A DNA stretch of 64,000 nucleotides from Mycolicibacterium hodleri (GTDB lineage: Bacteria; Actinomycetota; Actinomycetes; Mycobacteriales; Mycobacteriaceae): positions 62,001-126,000 of the forward strand of contig NZ_RCZG01000004.1 of assembly GCF_006439015.1 (NCBI RefSeq), given 5' to 3'. Below are positions 54,601 to 61,856 of the stretch, one piece after another. The notes under the pieces were generated by a model, which saw only the letters and a list, made by a program, of their open reading frames with translations, did no database searches and had not been told where the DNA came from. Each line of letters opens with the position of its first letter. Within the stretch, counting starts at the first letter, position 1. The position numbers were made by a program, and so were the translations under genes.

Positions 54601-55825
54601 CGTCGACCTCGCCGCCGGGTAGCAGGCTGATCCCGGCGAGCGTGCCGGTCAGCGCCAGACTCACCGCCTCGGTGCCGGGCTGCACCGGCGGGTCGGTGAC
54701 GAGCAGGCGCCACGTCTCGGGGTCGCGGGCCAGGTCGGCCGCCGGTTCGCCGGCAACGCTGTTGGTCGGCGTGCCCAGCGGGAGCACCCCGAGGATGCCT
54801 GCGTCGCGGTGATCGGTGAACAGCGTGGCCGGGTCGCCGTCGCCCAGCCCCACGACGTAGAGGACGTCGATGTCGTTGGGCCGCACCTGGCCAAGGTCGA
54901 GTTCGGCGGCGAGGCCCACCTCGAGGGCCTCGGCGAACGACGTCCACCACCTGGTCTCGCCCGAGTCGGGATCGGGGAAGTCCAATCCGAGGCGATCCTG
55001 GTCGACGGTGAGGCTGGCCGCGAGCTCGGGCGCACCACCTGATCGGGCCATCCACAGCTCGAGCGTGTCGGGCAGGCCGCCGACCCGGCTGCGTCCCAGG
55101 TCGGTCCGGACGTCGTCGGGGCGCAAAATGCCGATGACGCCGTCGACGTCGACCGCAGGGAAGGTGCGGGCCAGCCAGGCAGCGCGGCCGGCGCCGACAC
55201 CGGCGACGAGCCTGCGCCATTCAGTCTGTCCAGCAGGCGAAGTCAGGTCTCCGCCGGAGAACGTCCACATGGCCTCCACCGCGTCGAGTTCACCCGGGGT
55301 GGGCACCGGCTCGTGGCGGTTGAGGGACGCGGCGTCGGGAACGATGCGCACCTTCAGCACCCAGCCCGCACCGTTGGCCGGCTCGAAGAAGCGGGTCTCC
55401 AGCCGCATCGGGAGGAGCACGCCGACGACCGGACCTGACGCTTGCTCGGCGCTGATCCCCCGGCCCACGTTGATCAGCGCCGCCAGGCCGACGGCGTCGA
55501 CCTCGGCGACGGCCGCCACCTCGAGCACGTCCGCGAAGGTTCCGCCCAGCGCATCGCGGGCATCGAGGACGGCCTGCGCGAAGGCGATGGCGTGGCCGCG
55601 CGGCGGGAAGGCCGGGAACGGATCGAAAGGTGTTGGTGCGGATCGGTTTTCGAGTGCGTGGCGGCGCATCTCGGCGAGCAGACTCCGAGGCGAGGTCTCG
55701 CCGTTCAGCCAGTCGAGCATCGTCGCGATGTACCGGTCGGCCTGCAGGCGGTCGAGCCCGAGACCACGAAGCGCGGCCCGCAGCTCGTCGGCCGGATCGA
55801 TGGAGAACGGATTCTTCGGCATCAC
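51632..55825 (-). CDS. Unknown 1397-residue protein of the giant-gene operon
   Basis: Starts at GTG 55825 (or ATG 55822) and overlaps both neighbours by 1-4 bp. No recognised domain. Distinctive blocks: VGVLLPMRLETRFFEPANGA and LKVRIVPDAASLNRHEPVPT near 135-175, then VRVGDQPYGILPVTSLGRW near 485. These look like a conserved recognition core. The second half is long alpha/beta with alanine-rich stretches (VERAVATRASVESLRRQFPI). No signal peptide and no membrane segment. Probably cytoplasmic or exported by another route. Function unknown. Confidence 0.65.
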   Translation of the reverse strand: MMPKNPFSIDPADELRAALRGLGLDRLQADRYIATMLDWLNGETSPRSLLAEMRRHALENRSAPTPFDPFPAFPPRGHAIAFAQAVLDARDALGGTFADVLEVAAVAEVDAVGLAALINVGRGISAEQASGPVVGVLLPMRLETRFFEPANGAGWVLKVRIVPDAASLNRHEPVPTPGELDAVEAMWTFSGGDLTSPAGQTEWRRLVAGVGAGRAAWLARTFPAVDVDGVIGILRPDDVRTDLGRSRVGGLPDTLELWMARSGGAPELAASLTVDQDRLGLDFPDPDSGETRWWTSFAEALEVGLAAELDLGQVRPNDIDVLYVVGLGDGDPATLFTDHRDAGILGVLPLGTPTNSVAGEPAADLARDPETWRLLVTDPPVQPGTEAVSLALTGTLAGISLLPGGEVDDRPVNQALVAALWPALWGHSLKDVWGLSDDAFAIGLWAIDNLVPEGPVPPVRVGDQPYGILPVTSLGRWQPEPDDPPVEARLATMTGELRAAWAGAAEGAGTSVGADTDRLLDLLGRVPNSRGYAWRWFLPLELLHMLSWAFGDGIQFAVLREWWDKTADPLLAVTGQPPVRRYGTLGYPQDLAIPLVVPDNLPPNLGFEELIARLVSVPPNIFAGARGKELFNPLPNSLLVRLLMHSLLLSAAEVARRAYGQQGPLLEPIEAPVSQQTEIGRWGQQYSDNLLDGDPPSRLYEVGRDAVKFLSSVPPDTLERVFRSTLDTASHRIDPWITGLAWRRLQSLSASNPAPRFSLGAYGWVDAPRPRSVLGPPDEFFHAPSQEQALTTAILRDRSLYDAEANRWHMNLDSDAIRLADQLASEVRIGAPIVEVLGRAVERAVATRASVESLRRQFPIRTEHAGRRVCDGQAVLARYLSNPASLVLTSAQLAALAPLARAVDTYADLLIADGVFDVVSGRTALAGAAMEAAAGLSAPPSLDVIGTQRGGRSATSTVVMALPAGVAPTVLDAHTSPGAVAEPAAAALIVSLTGAATSAAWTWTVLDEDGNAVGTVRLSDLGLQPIDTLSLSGDDLAAFVLARLPGDDVEMRVLPAHREARRLSDILGNQPATPAHLTVDGTAPADAPVQADLAARYAAVHSVAILLQAELLTAGTATEPVQRAALLTAAKWGITPLTVDDAPIATIVARALAALGERLDTAPSPAAAAALSVAALARAMAELVSPEGRIPILSRLRLDRLPTPLSAEPPQAGVALEPDWLEVVATVRPTLARLEAHQLGQRLDGAAELSSWSSRLGDPWQLDTGPLLPSGLAPATYMLAVFGPDGTLTPGAHPSRLVAFGLLDQWTEVVPATDQTTAAAFHFDAPGARAPQAILVAVPPDVNTPLDTETLVDIVAETRQSARARAASPEELDAYAGGEPLTLFPADGPTAVRLEPA

Positions 55826-58479
55826 GGCCCCACCGGAATGAGGGACTGGCCGCGGATCATGACGCGGTACGGGTCGGCGAACGCGGCATCTCCGAAAGCG
55901 GCACCGTCGTTGTGCAGCAACGGCTTCGTGAACACCTCGCGGCGGGCAGCGCTCATGCCCTCGACCGGGCCGCTGAAGAACTGGAAGCCGTGGGGCGGCT
56001 CCTCCAGCACCACCCAGTGGCGGCGGCCGAGCGACGGGTCGAGGTCGAAGCCGAAGAACACGATGTCGGGGGTGATGGCGCCCTGGAAGGACGGCATCAG
56101 ACGGTTGGCGAACACGGGTTCGGCGGCCCAGTCGGGCGTGCCACCCACCAGGGGCGCTGGCGTGAGGTAGACGAGGGTCTGCGGGTAGCGGCGGAACAGC
56201 GGCGTGCGGAACACGACGACGAGGTCGGCACTAGCTGCGGCCGGCGTCTGGTGGGTGATGCTGCCGAGTGGCGACGAGTCGGGCCACAGATGCACGCCGC
56301 GGATGTCGTCGTCGTAGGTCTCCGTCGCCGGGTTGGTGCGCGCCCAGAACTGGCGCAGCGGAGTGCAGCGAGAGCGGATGGGGATGTTGCGGAACCGCAA
56401 CTCGCTGACGATCTGCGTGTTGACCCCCAGCAGGAAGGCGTCCACGAAGGCCGGGTTGGTCTCGACGGCGACGACGTCGTCCTCGTCCAGCGATCCGGCG
56501 CCGGGCAACAACCAGTTCGAGTTGTGATCGCGGAGGAACTGCCAGGCGGGGATGTCGAGGTCCGGGCACAACTCCGGCGGCGTGAGCGGCTGATCGTCGA
56601 GGCCGATGATGCCGGAGATGACCCGGTCCACCATGAACGGACGATCGACCGTCGGGTCGATGGCGTCCGCCACGGCGGTGGCCAGCGCATCGAGATCGAC
56701 TGGGCGGCAGGGCCGCTCGGGCGGTCCGATGCAGAGCGTCGCGCCAAGGTCCAGTAGTGAGTCGGTGTCGGAGTGACCCTTCTCACCGAGCAGGAAGCGC
56801 AGCGCCACCAACAGATCCCGCTCGTCCAACGTCCTGCCGGTCGGCGGGTCGAGGATGGCCAGCAGATCCAGTAGTGGAATCGGCTCTCCGTTGCGGGCGC
56901 GCTCCAACAGGTTTCGGGTGATCTGATCGAAGAGTGCGACGGTGCCGGGCCGGTACGGTGACCGGTCGAAGCCGTCGATCAGCTTCTCCAGCCGTTCGAC
57001 GGGAACCCGGCCTGCGCCGACGCCCTTGCAGACGGCGTCGTCGATGTTGCGGATGCCGGTTTGTTTCGCGAGGTCGTCGGCGTGGACGAGGCCCTTCGGT
57101 GCACGCTCGGGTGGGATGGGGCAGGCATTGGCCGTCACGAGAATCAGCGCCGGGTCGGCGGCGCCCTTCGCCGCGCCCGCCGTGCGGGCCGGCCCTGGGC
57201 GCAGCGCTCGGCGGGCGGCCGACGAGAACAGCGCGGGCGGCAGCGGGCGGTCGCCGCCGGCGACGCGACGCAGGACGGTGCCGGTGTCGGTCACCATCCG
57301 GCCCAGTGCGGGACCGAACACCGCGAGGCGCCGAATCGGATCGATCGGAAGCCGCCGTGCCCACAGCGAGCGGGCCGATCCGAGTCCGGCGGTGAGGTGG
57401 CGGATCCGCTGCGCCGCTTCATCCAGCGCGCCAGCCTGTTTGGCGGCGGCGTCGGCCAGGAGGTCCTGTTCCTCGATGCCGGCCCGCAAGCCGAGCCCAC
57501 CAATACCGCGGGCGCGGGGATCCTCCAGGAAGGCGGCACCCCACGCCGTCGCGCCCGAGTCGTCGGTCCAGGCCGCGCCGTAGTCGGGCAGCCCGACGAC
57601 CGGTCGAAGCGGATCGACCACCGGAATGGTCAGTTCGGCGACGTCCGCCGCGACGTCGCCGGCCACAGCCACATCAGCCGAGCCGATCGGCGCAAGCGCG
57701 CCGCGTCCGGTCATGAGTGCGTCGGGTTCGATTGGCGTGTAAGCGATCTGCGCGCGGCCGAGGTCCGGGTCGGCCAGCCCCGCCTTCAGGCGGGCCGCCA
57801 GCGTCGGGAAGTCGCCCTCCTCGGCGGTGATGAACGACCAGGCGTGGAAAACGGGCAGGGTGACCGACGGTGTCGCAGCGTTCCACGCCTGCACCCCAAC
57901 GGCATTGAACGCGGGCACGACGACGGCGACGTACGTTGTGCGGGCCTCCAGGTTGCGCGGCGACAGCAGTCGGGTCACCATTCTCTCGCCGGGGTGCGCG
58001 ACGTCGTCCTGGACGTGGGCCCAGCGGGCCGAGAGCGACAGGTCGTGCGCGGCGAGGACGTCGTTCTGCAGCGTGACGGTGCCGCCCGCGTTGAGCTGAA
58101 CCTCGGTCTCGGTTCCGACCACCAGCACCAGCCACGGGCGCAGTGTGCGTCCGATCGCCAGTTCGGGGGTGTAGCGCCACGGCAGGTCGACGCCACTGAG
58201 TTCGGCGTAGACACACTTCGTCTCCTCGAAGTCGATCGTGCCCGGCGGCGGCACCATGTGCAGCACGGTCCCCGCCTTGAGGCCGAGGATGTCGCCAGGC
58301 CCGACGACGTCGAAATCGATGGTGTGCGAGACGGTGTCGCCAGGTGGCAGCTGGTTGCGCAGCGTCACGTCGACGTGGCCCCGCAGTCGACCCTCCGGGC
58401 TGAGCAGTGCCGACGGCACCGCGCTGTAGACGGCCGAGCGGGTCCAACCCACGAAGTCGAGCTTCACCTGGGTCGCCAT
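55822..58479 (-). CDS. Unknown 885-residue protein of the giant-gene operon
   Basis: ATG 58479, one base from the upstream stop. Starts MATQVKLDFVGWTRSAVYSA and is beta-rich for the first 230 residues (RGHVDVTLRNQLPPGDTVSH), helical in the middle (LLADAAAKQAGALDEAAQRI; VPVERLEKLIDGFDRSPYRP), with a C-terminal part carrying DIVFFGFDLDPSLGRRHWVV and LEEPPHGFQFFSGPVEGMSA. No known domain, signal peptide or membrane segment seen. Role unknown; position suggests one complex with its neighbours. Confidence 0.65.
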   Translation of the reverse strand: MATQVKLDFVGWTRSAVYSAVPSALLSPEGRLRGHVDVTLRNQLPPGDTVSHTIDFDVVGPGDILGLKAGTVLHMVPPPGTIDFEETKCVYAELSGVDLPWRYTPELAIGRTLRPWLVLVVGTETEVQLNAGGTVTLQNDVLAAHDLSLSARWAHVQDDVAHPGERMVTRLLSPRNLEARTTYVAVVVPAFNAVGVQAWNAATPSVTLPVFHAWSFITAEEGDFPTLAARLKAGLADPDLGRAQIAYTPIEPDALMTGRGALAPIGSADVAVAGDVAADVAELTIPVVDPLRPVVGLPDYGAAWTDDSGATAWGAAFLEDPRARGIGGLGLRAGIEEQDLLADAAAKQAGALDEAAQRIRHLTAGLGSARSLWARRLPIDPIRRLAVFGPALGRMVTDTGTVLRRVAGGDRPLPPALFSSAARRALRPGPARTAGAAKGAADPALILVTANACPIPPERAPKGLVHADDLAKQTGIRNIDDAVCKGVGAGRVPVERLEKLIDGFDRSPYRPGTVALFDQITRNLLERARNGEPIPLLDLLAILDPPTGRTLDERDLLVALRFLLGEKGHSDTDSLLDLGATLCIGPPERPCRPVDLDALATAVADAIDPTVDRPFMVDRVISGIIGLDDQPLTPPELCPDLDIPAWQFLRDHNSNWLLPGAGSLDEDDVVAVETNPAFVDAFLLGVNTQIVSELRFRNIPIRSRCTPLRQFWARTNPATETYDDDIRGVHLWPDSSPLGSITHQTPAAASADLVVVFRTPLFRRYPQTLVYLTPAPLVGGTPDWAAEPVFANRLMPSFQGAITPDIVFFGFDLDPSLGRRHWVVLEEPPHGFQFFSGPVEGMSAARREVFTKPLLHNDGAAFGDAAFADPYRVMIRGQSLIPVGP

Positions 58480-61400
58480 CAGATCGCCCCGATGTCGACG
58501 ACGTCGAGCGGATGCAGAGCGACGCCGCCGAGGTTGCGCGCCCGCTGGAAGGCGTCGGTCATGCTGCGGCCCGACTCGAGGATCGCGCCGTCGGTGCCGC
58601 GGACGTCCATGCGCTCGTCGGTGACGCCGATCTTGGCCGCGGTCGTGCGCACGGCCGCCGCCGCCGTGCGGGCGCGAATGCCGTCGAGGGTGATGGCCGC
58701 GAAAAGCAGTGCTTCGACGTGGAATCGGGGCGGGTGGGGCAGCCGCACCTCGATGACCGTGACGTCATGGCGCAGCGCAGCGGACGTGTTGAGCGCACCG
58801 AAACCTATTTGCACGCCCGACTCAAGACGCTCGAATGCCGGCCGGTGCAACGCCTCCGACTCGCTGAGGTTGACGGACGAGCCAGGAGCGAACCAGTCGT
58901 CGACCTTCCCGGCCGCCTGTGGGGACTCGACGACGACCGACTGCTGGGCGGGCAGCGGTTGGCCTTCGAAGCGGTCGAGGAGGACGTCGAACGGTGCCCT
59001 CTTCTGCGTCCACTGCAACGCACCGAGGGGCGATACGACCGGTGGGGCGCTGGGGGCCGACGGCCGTACCTGCGGCACCGCCTGCGGATCGTCGCCGCCC
59101 GCCGGAGTCAGGTTGGCCGGGTCCTGCAGTTGAGGCGTGAGCGCCTGGGTGACGCTGCTGACCGCGGGCGGTGCCGGGTCCTGCGAGTCGCCGATCGTGA
59201 TACTGGCGCTGGCGCAGATGTCGAACCATAGAATCTCGAAACACGCCTTGCCGGTAAGCGTTATCGGGCCGGGCCCGGAGATCAGGCCCTCGAAGCGCAC
59301 GCCGGCCAGCGTCGTGGAGTTCCACCGCAGCCGCACGCCTGCACTGACGGACACCTCGAACCAGAACGGGTCGAACTGGATGATCGCGTCGAGGGCGAGG
59401 AACCCGACGAGATTGAGCCGGCCGACGGAATAACCCAACTCGACCTTGGCGCCGAACTGCACGGTGTTGGAGGTGATCGCGAGATACGCCTCGGCCCGGA
59501 AGAAGATGCCTGCCGACAGGAAGCCGGTTTTGACCGTCAGGGCCAGCCGCGCCAGGTCGGGGAACTGGGCGGGCTTGGGGTCGAAGCGGGGGTGGAAACC
59601 ACCGAAGCTCAGCAACAGATAGGGGCGGTCGCCCCAACTCACGCGGAATGCCAGGTCGCCGGTGAGGTTAAGCGTGTACATCGCCGTCGAGCTGATGAGC
59701 GTGGCGTCGAACTCGACGATCGACTTCGGAAAATCGACGAAACCCACGATGTCGAAACGGATGTCGAGTAGGTGGGGGACGTCCTTGATCGGCGGCACCT
59801 GGGCGCGCGCGGAGCCGAGCAGGATGATGCGGCTCGGTCCGGGGAACTCGAAGAACAGGCCGACGTCCAGCTTGAACACCTTGGCGCCGGCCAGATTCAG
59901 CCAGCTGAGCTGAATCGTCGGCCCGAAGACGTGGTGCCCCTCGGCGGACGGGAACAGTGCGCCCAGGTCTCCGAGGATCGCCGGGGCGTTGCGCACCGGG
60001 TCCTCGGCGAACAGCACGTTGCCCGCGGCACCTGAGGTGAGCCGTTCCCGCAGCGCGTCGGTATCGGCCCGACGGTTGATGCCGATCAGGCCGCCGAAGC
60101 CGGAGATCTCGATCCCGAAGCCGAGCTGGATGCCTGGTGCGAAGCGCACTCCGATGACGAGGATGAACGACGTCTTACGGTTGGCATCGCCCGGCTTGCC
60201 AGTCAGCTCGTGCAGGCCGAAGGCGGTCAACTCGAAAAGCCCGACCTTGACGTAGATGAGCCCGCCGAAACGCTCGTTGGGTCCGCCGGTGAAGTCGAGG
60301 AAGCCACCGCCGGTGAAGATTCCTGCGGAGATCTCGAGCCCCGCACCCGTAGGTGGCAGGAAACCGAGGTGTTCCGTCTCGCCGTCCACCGTCCACCAGC
60401 CGACCCATCCGCCGAGCCCGTCGATCACCAACGTGACCGGACCGATCCGCAGCGAGGCGTGGAAGCGGACCTCGGCGCGGATGTCGAAGCTGTCCTGGGT
60501 CGCCTGGATCGGGACCAGCACCTTGATGTCGTGCAGCTTGATGCTCACCGGACTCTTGTCGTTGCCGAGCCCCTTGTCGATGTTGAACGTCACGGCAAGT
60601 CCGGCGCCAGCATTGAGTTGCACGCCCTTGCCCTCGACGTAGGCGATGTCGAGATCGAGGTCGAGCCGAATGCCGTCGCGAAACAGGGTGTCGCTGGCGC
60701 CGAAGGTGCGCCACCAACGGTTGGTGAGCACGGCCGCGAAACCGTGCACGAAGGCCCCGATCTCGACGATCGGGTGGTCCTCGCGGACCTTCAGGAAGAC
60801 CTCGAGGTCCTGGATGATGAGCCGAGTGTCGTAGGGCGGCCCGAGCACGATGTCCGGCGGATCGTCGGGCTGCTCCCGGCCCAGCGTGACCACGACGGGG
60901 TCGCCCGGTCCAGGCGCGTTGGTGTTGTCGAGCACGAACTGCCGGAAGGCGCCATGCCAGTCGCCGTCGTAGCCGAAGCCGCCGCTGAGGCCCGGCTCGA
61001 CGCGGACGAACCACCCGCTGCCCAGATCGAGCTGCCACCGATCGCCCTCGACCGCGACGGCCAGCCACATCTCGAACACGGTGCGGTTGACGCCGCCGGG
61101 CAGCGCCAACCGCTGCGAGCGGATGCCGAGCGTGGCGCTGAGGTCGGGCAGCAGGTCCGCGGCGAAATCGAAGATGCCACCGGGGTAGGGGTGCGGTCGG
61201 GCGGGGTCGCCGAGCGGCACCGTGATGGAGATCCAGCCCTCGCTCGCCTCGCGGAACGAACGCCACGGGCCGGGCGCATCGGTGGGCGGCGCGGGCAGGC
61301 CGGCCACCTTCATGTCACCGCTACTCAGGGCGAGAATCGTCTGCGGTGCCAGCAGGAGCAGCGCCACGATGACCGCGGGGAGCCTGCCGGTGCCCGGCAG

Positions 61401-61856
61401 GTCGGCGTCGCCGAGCAGTGCGTCCCACAGCGATTCGTTGACGAGTGTCCCCGGGTCGCTGATGAGCGCCTGGGCCTTCGTCCAGTCGACGTCGTCGGTT
61501 CCGCTCGGATGGTGGACGATCACGCCGGTCAACGCGAGGAACGCCGCGGTGCGCGGAGCGCGCTCCTCGAGGAACCGGACCAGGGCGGCGTCGGGCCCGG
61601 ATGGTCCGCCAAAAGCGTTGTCGACGAAGTCGAATACTCGGTCACGCCAACTGTCGATGGCGTCGATCCACGCCACCGGGTCGGCCGCGTCGGTCACCGC
61701 CTCTGCGCGGGGGACGAGATCGTCCAGCGCGGCGCGGGCGGCCTGTTCGTTCGGCGGTGACAATTCGGGCAGCATCGGGTTGGTGCCGTCGAGTGCCGAG
61801 CGCATGGCGTCGACGAAGGTGTTGGTGAGGCCTTCGAGCGCCGACGTGCCCGCCAT
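58479..61856 (-). CDS. Large beta-rich DUF6603-like protein
   Basis: 1125 residues from ATG 61856. Residues 1-250 are helical (MAGTSALEGLTNTFVDAMRS). About 300-1000 are a long series of beta strands with glycine- and aromatic-rich turns (GGFLDFTGGPNERFGGLIYV; GLFELTAFGLHELTGKPG; VGYLALDAIIQFDPFWFEVS region, cut here). This is the pattern of DUF6603-type proteins and looks like a beta-barrel or beta-helix. The C-terminus (PPAVSSVTQALTPQLQ) is linker-like. No signal peptide. Function unknown; the name is from memory. Confidence 0.65.
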   Translation of the reverse strand: MAGTSALEGLTNTFVDAMRSALDGTNPMLPELSPPNEQAARAALDDLVPRAEAVTDAADPVAWIDAIDSWRDRVFDFVDNAFGGPSGPDAALVRFLEERAPRTAAFLALTGVIVHHPSGTDDVDWTKAQALISDPGTLVNESLWDALLGDADLPGTGRLPAVIVALLLLAPQTILALSSGDMKVAGLPAPPTDAPGPWRSFREASEGWISITVPLGDPARPHPYPGGIFDFAADLLPDLSATLGIRSQRLALPGGVNRTVFEMWLAVAVEGDRWQLDLGSGWFVRVEPGLSGGFGYDGDWHGAFRQFVLDNTNAPGPGDPVVVTLGREQPDDPPDIVLGPPYDTRLIIQDLEVFLKVREDHPIVEIGAFVHGFAAVLTNRWWRTFGASDTLFRDGIRLDLDLDIAYVEGKGVQLNAGAGLAVTFNIDKGLGNDKSPVSIKLHDIKVLVPIQATQDSFDIRAEVRFHASLRIGPVTLVIDGLGGWVGWWTVDGETEHLGFLPPTGAGLEISAGIFTGGGFLDFTGGPNERFGGLIYVKVGLFELTAFGLHELTGKPGDANRKTSFILVIGVRFAPGIQLGFGIEISGFGGLIGINRRADTDALRERLTSGAAGNVLFAEDPVRNAPAILGDLGALFPSAEGHHVFGPTIQLSWLNLAGAKVFKLDVGLFFEFPGPSRIILLGSARAQVPPIKDVPHLLDIRFDIVGFVDFPKSIVEFDATLISSTAMYTLNLTGDLAFRVSWGDRPYLLLSFGGFHPRFDPKPAQFPDLARLALTVKTGFLSAGIFFRAEAYLAITSNTVQFGAKVELGYSVGRLNLVGFLALDAIIQFDPFWFEVSVSAGVRLRWNSTTLAGVRFEGLISGPGPITLTGKACFEILWFDICASASITIGDSQDPAPPAVSSVTQALTPQLQDPANLTPAGGDDPQAVPQVRPSAPSAPPVVSPLGALQWTQKRAPFDVLLDRFEGQPLPAQQSVVVESPQAAGKVDDWFAPGSSVNLSESEALHRPAFERLESGVQIGFGALNTSAALRHDVTVIEVRLPHPPRFHVEALLFAAITLDGIRARTAAAAVRTTAAKIGVTDERMDVRGTDGAILESGRSMTDAFQRARNLGGVALHPLDVVDIGAI

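Noticed and set aside
57061..59133. Long plus-strand frames opposite the giant operon (also 60210-61760, 62315-63607, 52523-53830)
   Set aside because: They mirror third-position GC on the opposite strand, have Arg/Gly-rich unstructured composition and no ribosome sites.
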